NCBI GenBank assembly: GCA_964432875.1
Contig: CAYSPJ010000054.1
Span: 1 to 32,340 of the forward strand
Direction: 5' to 3'
Length of the DNA: 32,340 nucleotides
Origin: JACJYE01 sp964432875
GTDB lineage: Bacteria; Bacteroidota; Bacteroidia; Chitinophagales; Saprospiraceae
This document shows, piece after piece, positions 1 to 7,342 of the stretch (its first letter is position 1; the number at the start of each line of letters is the position of its first letter). The notes under the pieces are model-generated. The model worked only from the letters and a program-made list of their open reading frames with translations. It made no database searches and was not told where the DNA came from. Made by a program: the position numbers and the translations under genes.

Positions 1-21
1 TAATTAAGTACTTCAGCTGCT

Positions 22-486
22 TCAGTTCGTCAGTGTATGTCGGCACCAGCACGTGCTGCTGTCACCTTGGTCGATACAACAATCCTCTGCCTTATCACAA
101 TAGCAGCCATAATCATTTTGCCTGAACTTACAGCATTGGCAGCCGCTTTCCCCGGTACAGCTCTGCCCGGCAATCCCTCGCGTCCCTAGCCGGTTGAGTT
201 CCTGCCCGGCAATCGGGATGGCACCAATGAAATGATTGCCCGCCTTTGTGGTACCCTCAACATACAGCGTCGGTGCCTTGAGCGAATCTGAACCGTCTGC
301 TATATCATTGATATGATACCAGGTCGTCTGCCTTTCTTCCCAGTGGGTAATCTGGGCGACATCCAGGTCAGGAAAAACATTTTTCGTCAAATCCACTACC
401 CATTTTGGCACTTGTGCGCTGCAGTCCGCTGGCGCGAACAAGGAAATCGTGACGAGCGCGAAGCAAAGTGATTTCAAGTGTTTCAT
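22..486 (-). CDS. Secreted cysteine-rich protein, function unknown
   Basis: A 154-residue protein. The N-terminus (MKHLKSLCFALVTISLFAP, then a stretch ending CSAQ at about residue 25) reads as a signal peptide, so the product is probably exported. The middle, about residues 26-100, has no motif I recognise. The last 45 residues hold ten cysteines in the pattern C-x5-C-x-C-C, C-x-C, C-C, C-x-C, which suggests a small disulfide-stabilised knob formed in the periplasm or outside the cell. No T9SS sorting domain is visible. The gene has its own candidate promoter at 571-578, within a 25-bp module that recurs at 5427-5451. I do not know the family. A disulfide-rich toxin-like or binding domain is possible but unsupported. 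Confidence 0.7.
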   Translation of the reverse strand: MKHLKSLCFALVTISLFAPADCSAQVPKWVVDLTKNVFPDLDVAQITHWEERQTTWYHINDIADGSDSLKAPTLYVEGTTKAGNHFIGAIPIAGQELNRLGTRGIAGQSCTGESGCQCCKFRQNDYGCYCDKAEDCCIDQGDSSTCWCRHTLTN

Positions 487-570
487 AGTTGTCTGGTTTT
501 TGGAAAATTAGCGCCTACTCTCTTTTAAATCGCCTTGCAAAGGCGGGGGTTTCGGCAGCGCCCCATGTTA

Positions 571-605
571 CAAATTTAAGCCCCTTCCCTGCAAAAAACG
601 TGCAG
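571..605 (-). promoter_or_regulatory. Promoter with conserved upstream module (copy A)
   Basis: Reading the minus strand, 578-571 is TAAATTTG, a perfect match to the Bacteroidota -7 element TAnnTTTG. Two bases upstream lies a 25-bp block (605-581) that is identical to 5451-5427, at the same 2-bp distance from another -7 match. The block contains the dyad CTGCA-N7-TGCAG (589-605), which sits where the -33 element would be. No TTG is present at the usual distance, so an activator or alternative sigma factor may replace it. Transcription would run into the Cys-rich gene that starts at 486. Confidence 0.5.
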
Positions 606-616
606 CGAGTTGTTTT

Positions 617-883
617 TTAAGAAATCCCCGGATTTTCGCGCGGGTCCTTTTTGACCACTATCCTGAAGTAAAAATGAATTTCGCTTTGATAGTAGTAAGT
701 TTGGCGGGTGCGGCAATAGTCTATCTCGGCGCCGAGCCCGCGTAGCATGACCAGCAGATTATGTACTTGCCGCTCGCTAACCGCAAGCTTCCTCGCCAGC
801 GCGCGGGGCGGCCCCGTACCCTTTCTCCTGATCAGGCCATCCAAGCGTTCGAGTTGTAGCAGTTGTTCCAAGATCTTCATCAT
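617..883 (-). CDS. Small winged-HTH-like DNA-binding protein
   Basis: An 88-residue protein. Residues 4-50 (LEQLLQLERLDGLIRRKGTG, then PRALARKLAVSERQVHNLL) have the helix-turn-helix layout of HTH_11/DeoR-type domains: a first helix, a short turn, then a recognition-helix pattern ending SERQVHNLL. The tail YCRTRQTYYYQ resembles the wing seen in such proteins. It is probably a transcription regulator or a free-standing HTH domain. The second codon is also ATG, so the start could shift by one codon. A good promoter match lies about 120 nt upstream, leaving a long leader. No sensor domain is present and the target is unknown. Confidence 0.7.
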   Translation of the reverse strand: MMKILEQLLQLERLDGLIRRKGTGPPRALARKLAVSERQVHNLLVMLRGLGAEIDYCRTRQTYYYQSEIHFYFRIVVKKDPRENPGIS

Positions 884-1002
884 CTATGGGTTTTTAGCGG
901 TTATGGTCCCATGAGGCAAGGTGCGGGCGCAGCCCAGTGCCCTCTCAGGATGAGTTCCTTGTGTTTTGCCGCTGAAACCCGGCTCGATTTGCTTGGGTGA
1001 AA

Positions 1003-1033
1003 CAAATATACAGGATATGGACATCTAAAGCAA
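1003..1033 (-). promoter_or_regulatory. Bacteroidota-type promoter for the HTH gene
   Basis: On the minus strand, TTG (1033-1031), a 20-bp spacer and TATATTTG (1010-1003) match the consensus TTG-N(about 20)-TAnnTTTG in both boxes. It is the best full promoter match I found. It points to the HTH gene, with an untranslated leader of roughly 110 nt in which I see no known riboswitch. Confidence 0.6.
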
Positions 1034-1272
1034 GTGTTGGGGGCGTTTTTTAGGCCCCTCCGCAGGCAGGCAGCGCGGAGAGAGAGGGCTTGTACTACTC
1101 AGCCAGCGAGGAGAGCTACTCTCCCAAGCGGAAGCCCGCATGGCGATATCCTCGCGTCACCCGGAAAAGATTAAAGATAACGGCGGGCCCAGCCGCAGCC
1201 CCCCGCTTAGCCATTTCACAGGCAGGGGGAGGGCGTTGGCGGCTGGGCGGTGTTGGCGGAAATAGCAGCTAT
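1034..1272. other. Intergenic stretch, no gene supported
   Basis: About 390 bp separate the protease stop (1273) from the HTH start (883). The part nearest the HTH gene holds its promoter and leader; the rest contains GC-rich inverted repeats, the largest at 1188-1247. Smaller ones are GGGGC/GCCCC (1040-1044 and 1054-1058) and CTCCGC/GCGGAG (1058-1063 and 1075-1080). Reading frames here lack coding character. Confidence 0.5.
1188..1247. terminator. GC-rich nested hairpin downstream of the M43 protease gene
   Basis: Arms CCCAGCCGC (1188-1196) and GCGGCTGGG (1239-1247) pair perfectly. Inside them, a run of six C (1199-1204) can pair with GGGGG (1225-1229). The structure begins 25 bp beyond the protease stop on the minus strand and is followed there by a T-rich stretch (GTTATCTTTAATCTTTT). 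It may end the three-gene T9SS cargo run. There is no clean U-run, so it could instead be a 3' RNA-stabilising structure. Confidence 0.4.
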
Positions 1273-2469
1273 TCACTTTACTACAAATTTCTTGGCATAG
1301 CTCTCTATTTGTATCCAATATACCCCACTTGGCATATCCGGCAAACTAATCATCATCCCATCAAAAATAACCCGTTCCTCTCCGTGTACTAATTGTCCGT
1401 ATGAATTGTAAACCCTCACCCATGCTGGCTTCTTTTCTGCTACTTCAAACCGGATTTGGACAATCCTATCTGCCGCTGGGTTAGGAAATATTGTAAACCG
1501 CTTTGCTTTTGGCTTGCCCCCGCTTTGAATGCATGGAATATCGGATGCCGCTAGCCATGGCCTGTAAAGCGCGAGGGTTGCCGCCATCCGTCCCATCTGG
1601 CCTTGCGTAAACATCAGCATGCAGCGATCGTCAACATAGTCCATGAAATTCATGAACATATCGGCGCTGCCGCATGAGGCTTGCGGATGGCCAGGGCAAC
1701 CCCGGTAGGCTCGCTGCTGAGAAGGCGTGTCGTCAACCCCGTCATCTGTCTGGCAGGACTCGTCGCGCCCCCAGATGTGGTCAAGCCCCAAGAAATGCCC
1801 AATCTCATGCACAGCTACTCTGCCTAGATTATATCGTACCGAGTTGTTGTATCCAAAATATTTGGGATGGACGACAACCCCCTGCCGATCCGGCGGCACC
1901 AATCCGGGCCATGTGCCAAAGCCCGTCAACAAAGCCCCTGTGTTAGCCACCCATATATTCAAGTATCTTTCCGTGTCCCATGCCGGCGAAATATCGTAAA
2001 GGTGCTGGGTCAAGCCAACCTGCTCGATGCTGGTGCTTTTTCTTGTTATCCCGGATGTGGGCAGGCCATCGGGCGCTGCTGATGCAAGGCAAAAGCGGAT
2101 GCCCCGCTTGGCGATATGCGAATTGAAGGCTTCAGGCACTTGGCCGATATCTGTACCCTCTCCATTGAAGTCTTGGTTCAGGATCGAAATCTGTTGCAAC
2201 ACCCTGCTGTCAGCCAAGTTTTCCTCTGGCTTGTTCCAGACGATATGCACTACGACCGGGATGACCAGCTCAGATCTAAAGCTCAAGCCTGCGCCATTTG
2301 AGGATATGGCGCTGTCTAGCCTATGCTGGAGCCCGCTCCACGCCGCGTCTGTCGGGTAGCCTGCTTGTCCCTGGCCGCCTTCCAGCCATCCGAGCCCACA
2401 AGCTGGGCTTTGCGCGCCGAGGCAGCAGGGCATGAGCAATAATAAACAGATAACACATTTTGCTTTCAT
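1273..2469 (-). CDS. M43-family (pappalysin-type) secreted zinc metalloprotease with T9SS sorting domain
   Basis: A 398-residue zinc peptidase secreted outside the cell. An N-terminal hydrophobic signal peptide (about residues 1-19) is followed by a short pro-region and the catalytic domain. The zinc site HEIGHFLGLDH at 221-231 is the metzincin HExxHxxGxxH motif, with catalytic Glu222. A Met-turn-like segment (MNFMDYVDD) follows about 45 residues later. Residues 325-398 form a type A T9SS sorting domain, beginning IFPNPAADR and ending with the typical KKFVVK, so the protein should cross the outer membrane by type IX secretion. It is the last gene of a minus-strand run of three T9SS cargo genes, 19 bp after its neighbour's stop. 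The substrate is unknown. Confidence 0.93.
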   Translation of the reverse strand: MKAKCVICLLLLMPCCLGAQSPACGLGWLEGGQGQAGYPTDAAWSGLQHRLDSAISSNGAGLSFRSELVIPVVVHIVWNKPEENLADSRVLQQISILNQDFNGEGTDIGQVPEAFNSHIAKRGIRFCLASAAPDGLPTSGITRKSTSIEQVGLTQHLYDISPAWDTERYLNIWVANTGALLTGFGTWPGLVPPDRQGVVVHPKYFGYNNSVRYNLGRVAVHEIGHFLGLDHIWGRDESCQTDDGVDDTPSQQRAYRGCPGHPQASCGSADMFMNFMDYVDDRCMLMFTQGQMGRMAATLALYRPWLAASDIPCIQSGGKPKAKRFTIFPNPAADRIVQIRFEVAEKKPAWVRVYNSYGQLVHGEERVIFDGMMISLPDMPSGVYWIQIESYAKKFVVK

Positions 2470-2488
2470 GGGTGCATACGATCTGATC

Positions 2489-3880
2489 TCAACGCAGGAG
2501 GCTCACCTCCCCCTTTTTGATGTGGCGCTCCAATTGGCCGTTGCGCAATATTTCGTATTCCAAAAACCAAGTGTACAGGCCGGGCATCGCGGGCCTTCCC
2601 TTCGCCCGGCCATCCCAGGCAGGTGCCCCGCCCGCCCCTGAGGCGAACACCTGCCCGCCCCAACGGTCAAACACCGCGAAGCGCAGCATATTATATTCAA
2701 AGCCGCAGTCGATGAAGGCCTGTATTTCATCATTGATGCCATCGCCATTAGGCGAGAAGGCCGAGGGGACATAAACCCGGCAGTCGCAGTCCAACACCTC
2801 TACGTCCGTGACAAAAACGTACTGCCCGCAATTGTTGGTGACGGTGACGGCATAGCTGCCTGCCGCCGATACTGCTGCCTGCCTGCCAGTGGAGCCATCT
2901 GACCATAGGTAGCCGCCGGGCAATGGCGCCTCTAGTACCAAGTTTTCGCCTCGGCATATTACCGTGTCGGCCTGTCCATTATCGAGGCTCCCTGCATCAA
3001 TGACGACGACCGTGTCATGAAGCACACATTTTTCCATGAATGCCTCCACCGTGTAAACCCCGGGGCTTTGTACCAATATGACGCTGTCGGCCTGGCCTGT
3101 ATTCCAGAGGTAGCTGGCGCCAAGGAAGGCCGCGTTGAATGATACTGGCTGGCCGTCGCACAGCAGAAGGGTATCCGGAAGAGGGTTGAATCCCTGTATC
3201 AGGACATCTTCCACATAGAAATAGTTGCTGAAGGGATAAGTGGGGTTCACAAACTCAACCAGGGTCTCCTGCGTGTTCCTGAAGTTGCCGATGATCGCGA
3301 ATGCCTCCCCGCCCTTGGCGGTGTGGCAGCCGCTTATCCTCGTCCAGCCCGCCGTATCGGTCACAAGATCCCACCTGTTTTCTATGACGGGCTCTAGCGG
3401 CAGGGCTTCCGACGTGCCCAGTTCCCTGTAGTAAAAGGTGTCCGAAAGGGCCATGCCCACCGCGTCCGTATAGCCGTGGTAGAAGTTGGGGGTGAGGTCG
3501 GGGGCCACGTAAAACTCCAGATAGTACTGCCCCCCTTTCTGCATGGCTTCTTTCAGGGGGGCCTCGATGTATTCACTGTTGCTGGCGTAGTTCAAATTCG
3601 AGTACACAAAGATGCCGGCATAGCCTCCCCCACTCCGGGGCAGCTGGTAGCTATCTATGCGCCTTCCGGCGAACGGCACGCCATAAAACGGGGCGGGCCC
3701 ACACGCATTGTAAAGGTCGGGAGTGCCTTCGCTTGCGGTCACCCAAGGCACGGCAAATTGGATTTGGCTTCGGGCGGTTGGGCAGTCGGATAGGTCGTCG
3801 AACCCCGGGTTTGGCACGAGGTTCTGGGCAGTAACCCCCCAAGCCGTCAGCGCGAATAGGAATGTAGTGATGGTTCTCAT
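2489..3880 (-). CDS. Secreted protein with gliding-motility-associated C-terminal (T9SS type B) domain
   Basis: A 463-residue protein with signal peptide MRTITTFLFALTAWGVTAQ. The next region opens NLVPNPGFDD, the opening usual in large Bacteroidota surface proteins that carry a jelly-roll-like N-terminal domain. Residues of roughly 235-370 look like two PKD/Ig-like beta repeats (SYLWNTGQADS and GYLWSDGSTGR are parallel lines). The C-terminus from about 372 (VYVPSAFSPNGDGINDEI, then FAVFDRWGGQVF and GLYTWFLEYEI) is the gliding-motility-associated, type B T9SS sorting domain (CHU_C family). The product is probably a surface adhesin or matrix protein. A 10-bp GC hairpin (3888-3915) lies 7 nt upstream of its start. 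Confidence 0.9.
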   Translation of the reverse strand: MRTITTFLFALTAWGVTAQNLVPNPGFDDLSDCPTARSQIQFAVPWVTASEGTPDLYNACGPAPFYGVPFAGRRIDSYQLPRSGGGYAGIFVYSNLNYASNSEYIEAPLKEAMQKGGQYYLEFYVAPDLTPNFYHGYTDAVGMALSDTFYYRELGTSEALPLEPVIENRWDLVTDTAGWTRISGCHTAKGGEAFAIIGNFRNTQETLVEFVNPTYPFSNYFYVEDVLIQGFNPLPDTLLLCDGQPVSFNAAFLGASYLWNTGQADSVILVQSPGVYTVEAFMEKCVLHDTVVVIDAGSLDNGQADTVICRGENLVLEAPLPGGYLWSDGSTGRQAAVSAAGSYAVTVTNNCGQYVFVTDVEVLDCDCRVYVPSAFSPNGDGINDEIQAFIDCGFEYNMLRFAVFDRWGGQVFASGAGGAPAWDGRAKGRPAMPGLYTWFLEYEILRNGQLERHIKKGEVSLLR

Positions 3881-3887
3881 GGCAAAG

Positions 3888-3915
3888 CCCCCTGCCCGTA
3901 GAGATGGGCAGGGGG
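3888..3915. terminator. 10-bp GC hairpin between two T9SS cargo genes
   Basis: CCCCCTGCCC (3888-3897) and GGGCAGGGGG (3906-3915) form a perfect 10-bp stem with an 8-nt loop. It follows the 393 aa gene's stop (3931) and ends 7 nt before the next start codon (3880). On the minus strand it is followed only by CTTTG, a poor U-run. It could terminate or attenuate transcription, or hide the ribosome-binding region of the downstream gene. Confidence 0.5.
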
Positions 3916-3930
3916 AGAAGTATTTTAAGG

Positions 3931-5112
3931 TTAACGTTTGACTACTAGTTTCGATGTAAATAGCGGGCGTCCTTCCCGCTGCACGTTGAGGATGAACATC
4001 CCGCCCGGCAGGTCTGAAATATCCACTTCGTTACGATTAAGTGCAACTGACTTAACCAATCTTCCCGTCATGTCTGAAAAAGTGATCTGATAGCCACGGT
4101 CAGTATCCGGCTCGAAGTTCTGGAGCCGTATAGATGTGCTCGCCGGGTTGGGGCTGATGACCACCTCCTGATAATCCCCGCCCGTTCGGCAACCTGTGCC
4201 CGCCGGGCAGATGAAGAAAGTGCGGTCAAGATTGTTCCAGGTAGCAGGAGGATTCTGTTCAATGCCATTACGGCATTTGCTGTTCTCGATGACAAACTGC
4301 ACCGTGTAGCTGTGGAAGGTCTCGAAAAGCCAGCCTTGTGGGCCTTCCCAAAATTCAGTCAACTCAAACTCATCGTTCGGCATCCTACCGTTTGTCCAGC
4401 CATTGGAGCGGAACCGGTTGAATGACGGCCCTGACTCAAAAATGGCAAGGTTCCAAAGGTCGTAGTTTTTGGAAGCGGCAGCATTCATCTTCACCAATTC
4501 CCCAAAGTCATAGCCTAGTTCGAAGGGATCGTTCGGTGTCGGGTCAATGAAGGTGTAAGAAATATCGCTAGCCGTTGTAGCCCCGACAATCACCGTGTTG
4601 GTGTAGGTGGTCGGCGGCCCGCCGAAAGGGGAATTGTCCCATGTCCCCCAATAGCCGATAAATTGGCCAGACAGGTTAAACAGGCAGATACGGGCCCGGA
4701 TCACGTTTCCAAACTGGTCTGTGCCACAAGCGTTCTCAGCAATGGCCGGAGCTTGACATCTCACCCGATATGTACCGCGCGCAACGTTAGAAAAGGCAGT
4801 TTGGTGCTGCGGGCCTGCTACTGTCGCCCACGTGCCATCGTCCCGCAAGCGTTCCAGCCAATAACGAGGCGTAACTGGGCTGCCAGAAGTAATGACGCGG
4901 CAGCAAGCGGGGCGGCCATCTTCATCGCACCCTTCGTAAAACCCGCCCCCATCTCTACAGTTTTTGAAACCAACAAAGGAGAAGTATACTGTTGGATAAG
5001 GCGGGATGTTTGATAAAGTGACACTTGTGCAGCCTCCCGTCGCAGTCTGCGCTGTCGCTAAATCGGATAGCAACAGTAAAAATGAAACGAATAGCACGGT
5101 GATGTTTTTCAT
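3931..5112 (-). CDS. Secreted protein with T9SS type A sorting domain, function unknown
   Basis: A 393-residue exported protein. The signal peptide is about residues 1-21 (ending ATAQ). The central region is rich in Cys, Trp and aromatic residues, with no enzymatic motif I recognise. It includes several Cys pairs (GGCTSV, KNCRDGGG, GCDEDGRPACC) likely to form disulfides after export. Residues of about 320-393 form a type A sorting domain (VVISPNPASTSIRL at the start, LVVKR at the end). This is the first gene of the three-gene minus-strand run. The best upstream promoter match is unusually far away (5417-5424), giving a leader near 300 nt. It may be an adhesin or a carbohydrate-binding protein, but that is only a guess. 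Confidence 0.85.
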   Translation of the reverse strand: MKNITVLFVSFLLLLSDLATAQTATGGCTSVTLSNIPPYPTVYFSFVGFKNCRDGGGFYEGCDEDGRPACCRVITSGSPVTPRYWLERLRDDGTWATVAGPQHQTAFSNVARGTYRVRCQAPAIAENACGTDQFGNVIRARICLFNLSGQFIGYWGTWDNSPFGGPPTTYTNTVIVGATTASDISYTFIDPTPNDPFELGYDFGELVKMNAAASKNYDLWNLAIFESGPSFNRFRSNGWTNGRMPNDEFELTEFWEGPQGWLFETFHSYTVQFVIENSKCRNGIEQNPPATWNNLDRTFFICPAGTGCRTGGDYQEVVISPNPASTSIRLQNFEPDTDRGYQITFSDMTGRLVKSVALNRNEVDISDLPGGMFILNVQREGRPLFTSKLVVKR

Positions 5113-5532
5113 AAAATGATGGTTTTAGAAATGAGAAAATATTCGGTTTTCATCGAATTAGGCGGCTATGCCTTTTGACACGATTCTCTGCTCTTTCAAA
5201 CGGCAGCGTCAATCTAAGTGAATCAAGAGGTGGTTAGATGTTTTTTTAATCTCTCAACCCCGAATCTGATTTTTAGGCATCCCTTTTTTCTCTTTGTTGA
5301 TTTCCGCCAACTCATAACTAGACGCAATCCCCTATCTCCTCATAAAAGCGGCATACAAACTACATGATCTGTATCACCCCGAAAGGTGTAAGCATGCGCC
5401 TTTTGTAAATACTCCACAAAACTACACCCCTTCCCTGCAAAAAACGTGCAGTGGGTCTTTTTTGAAAAAAATGACTCCCCCTTCGAATCATCCAGCGGAT
5501 TTTGCCTACTTTCAACCAAATAACGTTGTAAA
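5113..5532. other. Intergenic region between divergent genes, with long candidate leader
   Basis: About 420 AT-rich bases separate the minus-strand 393 aa gene from the plus-strand DUF885 gene. The region holds the copy B promoter module (5417-5451). Between that and position 5113 I see no other TAnnTTTG match on the minus strand, so the transcript would carry a leader of about 300 nt. An 11-codon ORF (5360-5395, minus; MLTPFGVIQIM) lies near its 5' end. TACTTTCA at 5507-5514 is a weak -7 candidate for the plus-strand gene. Confidence 0.4.
5417..5451 (-). promoter_or_regulatory. Promoter with conserved upstream module (copy B)
   Basis: On the minus strand, TAGTTTTG (5424-5417) matches TAnnTTTG. 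Two bases upstream comes the 25-bp block 5451-5427, identical to 605-581 and including the dyad CTGCA-N7-TGCAG. Both the block and its spacing to the -7 box are conserved while the flanks differ, so this looks like a shared control site and not a duplicated gene fragment. Confidence 0.5.
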
Positions 5533-7257
5533 ATGACCGCAAACCGCTTTTACTGCTTCCTCTTCTTCATCGGTTTTGCCTGGCAGTACGCCACAGCGCA
5601 GCAAGGGACGGCAAGCCTGCTGGACCAATTGCTCGAACAAGACCAGGCTTTCCAAAAGGCGGAATTCTCTCCGCCTGGCAAGCCCTTCCCCGATATCGCG
5701 CCGGAAGATCAAAACCGCCGGGCGGATTTTTACCGCCAGGCATTAGGACAGCTGCAAACCATCAATCCTGCTGATCTCGAGCCCTCTGACCGTATTACCT
5801 ATGAGCTGTTCCAATTCGTGCTTGAAGACCGCATCGCCGAGATCGAGTTTGAGGCCTACCTGGTGCCGCTGAACGCCGAAGGAGGCTGGTTTACGGATTT
5901 CTGGCTCGCGGCCGGCAACCAGCGGCTGGATTCAGAGGAGGCCTGCCGGAACTACCTCGCCCAGCTAGCTGGCTTCCGCGAGTGGACCGCGCAAAACATC
6001 CGGCTGATGGAAGCTGGCCTGGACAAGGGGCGCACGGCGCCCTATGACATCCTCAAAGGCAGGGAGGGCATCGTGGATGCGCTCATTGTGGAGCAGGCCG
6101 AAGACAGCCCCTTCTACCGTTCCTTGGAGCGCCTGCCAGAGACGATCCCCACAGTGATACAAGATTCCCTGCGTGCAGAAGGCCGCCGGGCGATCCTGCA
6201 AAGCGTGGTGCCGGGCTACCGGGATTTCCGGGATTTTTGGACGCAGCGCTACCTCCCCGGCGCGGCCCGCGCTCCTGGCATCTCCGCCCAGCCCGGTGGG
6301 CGCGATTACTACGAGCAGCGGGTGCGCTATTTTACCACCCTGCCCATGACGGCAGAGGAAGTCTTTGAGACCGGCCAGCGGGAAGTGGCCCGCATCCGCG
6401 CCGAGATGGAGGCGGTCATCCGGGAGACAGGCTTCGAGGGCAGCTTTGCCGATTTCCTGCATTTTCTGCGCACCGACTCCCAGTTTTACGCCGCCACGCC
6501 CCGCGACCTTCTGCGCGAGGCCAGCTACTTTTCCAAAAAAATCGACGGCAAGCTGCCAGCCTATTTTGGTAAGCTGCCCCGCAACCCCTATGGCGTCGAG
6601 CCAGTCCCGGAGGTCTTGGCCCCCACTTACACCAGCGGCCGCTACAGCCCCGGCAGCCCGGAGAAAAACCGGGCGGGCTTCTACTGGGTCAACACCTTCA
6701 ACCTGCCCGCCCGCCCGCTGTATGCTTTGCCTGCACTCACCTTGCACGAGGCCGTGCCGGGCCACCACTTGCAGATTTCCCTGGCTCAGGAGTTGGCAAG
6801 CCTGCCGGCTTTCCGCCGCAATACCTACCTCAGCACTTTTGGGGAAGGCTGGGCGCTCTACTGCGAGTGGCTCGGCCAGGAGATGGGCATCTACGAGACG
6901 CCTTACGAGCATTTTGGGCGGCTTACCTACGAGATGTGGCGCGCCTGCCGCCTGGTAGTCGATCCCGGCCTGCATGTCAAAGGCTGGACCCGCGAACAGG
7001 CTATCGAGTTCATGGCTGCTCATACGGCGCTCTCGCTGCACGAATGCACTACGGAGATAGACCGCTACATCGGCTGGCCTGGCCAGGCAGTCTCCTACAA
7101 GATTGGCGAGCTGAAAATCCGCGAGTTGCGCCAGCGGGCCGAGGCGGCACTGGGCAGCCGCTTCGACCTGCGCGCTTTCCATGACTTGCTGCTCTCGCAG
7201 GGTGCCGTGCCGCTCTTCGTGCTGGAGGAGATGGTAATGGAATGGGTGAATCGCTAG
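5533..7257 (+). CDS. DUF885 family protein, probable exported zinc hydrolase/peptidase
   Basis: A 574-residue protein with a signal peptide (about residues 1-22, ending ATAQ), so probably periplasmic. It matches the DUF885 family in length and in the motif HEAVPGHH at 405-412, a zinc-binding HExxxGHH signature. This is followed by FGEGWALYCE, whose Glu is a likely further ligand, and by TYEMWRACRLVVDPGLH. The family is annotated as putative metallopeptidases; substrates are mostly unknown. The coding DNA is strongly GC-biased, which produces a long open frame on the opposite strand. The GH3-family gene follows 85 bp later with its own promoter candidate. Confidence 0.9.
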   Translation: MTANRFYCFLFFIGFAWQYATAQQGTASLLDQLLEQDQAFQKAEFSPPGKPFPDIAPEDQNRRADFYRQALGQLQTINPADLEPSDRITYELFQFVLEDRIAEIEFEAYLVPLNAEGGWFTDFWLAAGNQRLDSEEACRNYLAQLAGFREWTAQNIRLMEAGLDKGRTAPYDILKGREGIVDALIVEQAEDSPFYRSLERLPETIPTVIQDSLRAEGRRAILQSVVPGYRDFRDFWTQRYLPGAARAPGISAQPGGRDYYEQRVRYFTTLPMTAEEVFETGQREVARIRAEMEAVIRETGFEGSFADFLHFLRTDSQFYAATPRDLLREASYFSKKIDGKLPAYFGKLPRNPYGVEPVPEVLAPTYTSGRYSPGSPEKNRAGFYWVNTFNLPARPLYALPALTLHEAVPGHHLQISLAQELASLPAFRRNTYLSTFGEGWALYCEWLGQEMGIYETPYEHFGRLTYEMWRACRLVVDPGLHVKGWTREQAIEFMAAHTALSLHECTTEIDRYIGWPGQAVSYKIGELKIRELRQRAEAALGSRFDLRAFHDLLLSQGAVPLFVLEEMVMEWVNR

Positions 7258-7282
7258 CGCGGTTCATTGCTTGATTGGTTTT

Positions 7283-7313
7283 TTGGCAAATCCCCAAAAA
7301 AAACTTATCTTAA
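7283..7313 (+). promoter_or_regulatory. Candidate promoter for the GH3-family gene
   Basis: TTG (7283-7285), a 20-bp spacer and TATCTTAA (7306-7313) fit the Bacteroidota layout, with two mismatches in the last positions of TAnnTTTG. It lies 29 bp before the start chosen for the GH3 gene, which supports that start over the earlier in-frame codon at 7271. Confidence 0.4.
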
Positions 7314-7342
7314 CAGCCACACAATCCAAACCATCGCCAATC

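Noticed and set aside
1040..1058. GGGGC/GCCCC stem as a terminator
   Set aside because: The run of T lies in the loop and not after the stem, and the stem is only 5 bp.
5965..7182. A 405-codon open frame on the minus strand opposite the DUF885 gene
   Set aside because: It is a shadow of a GC-biased gene. It has low-complexity, Ala/Gln/Gly-rich composition and no motif, and the plus-strand gene has catalytic residues.
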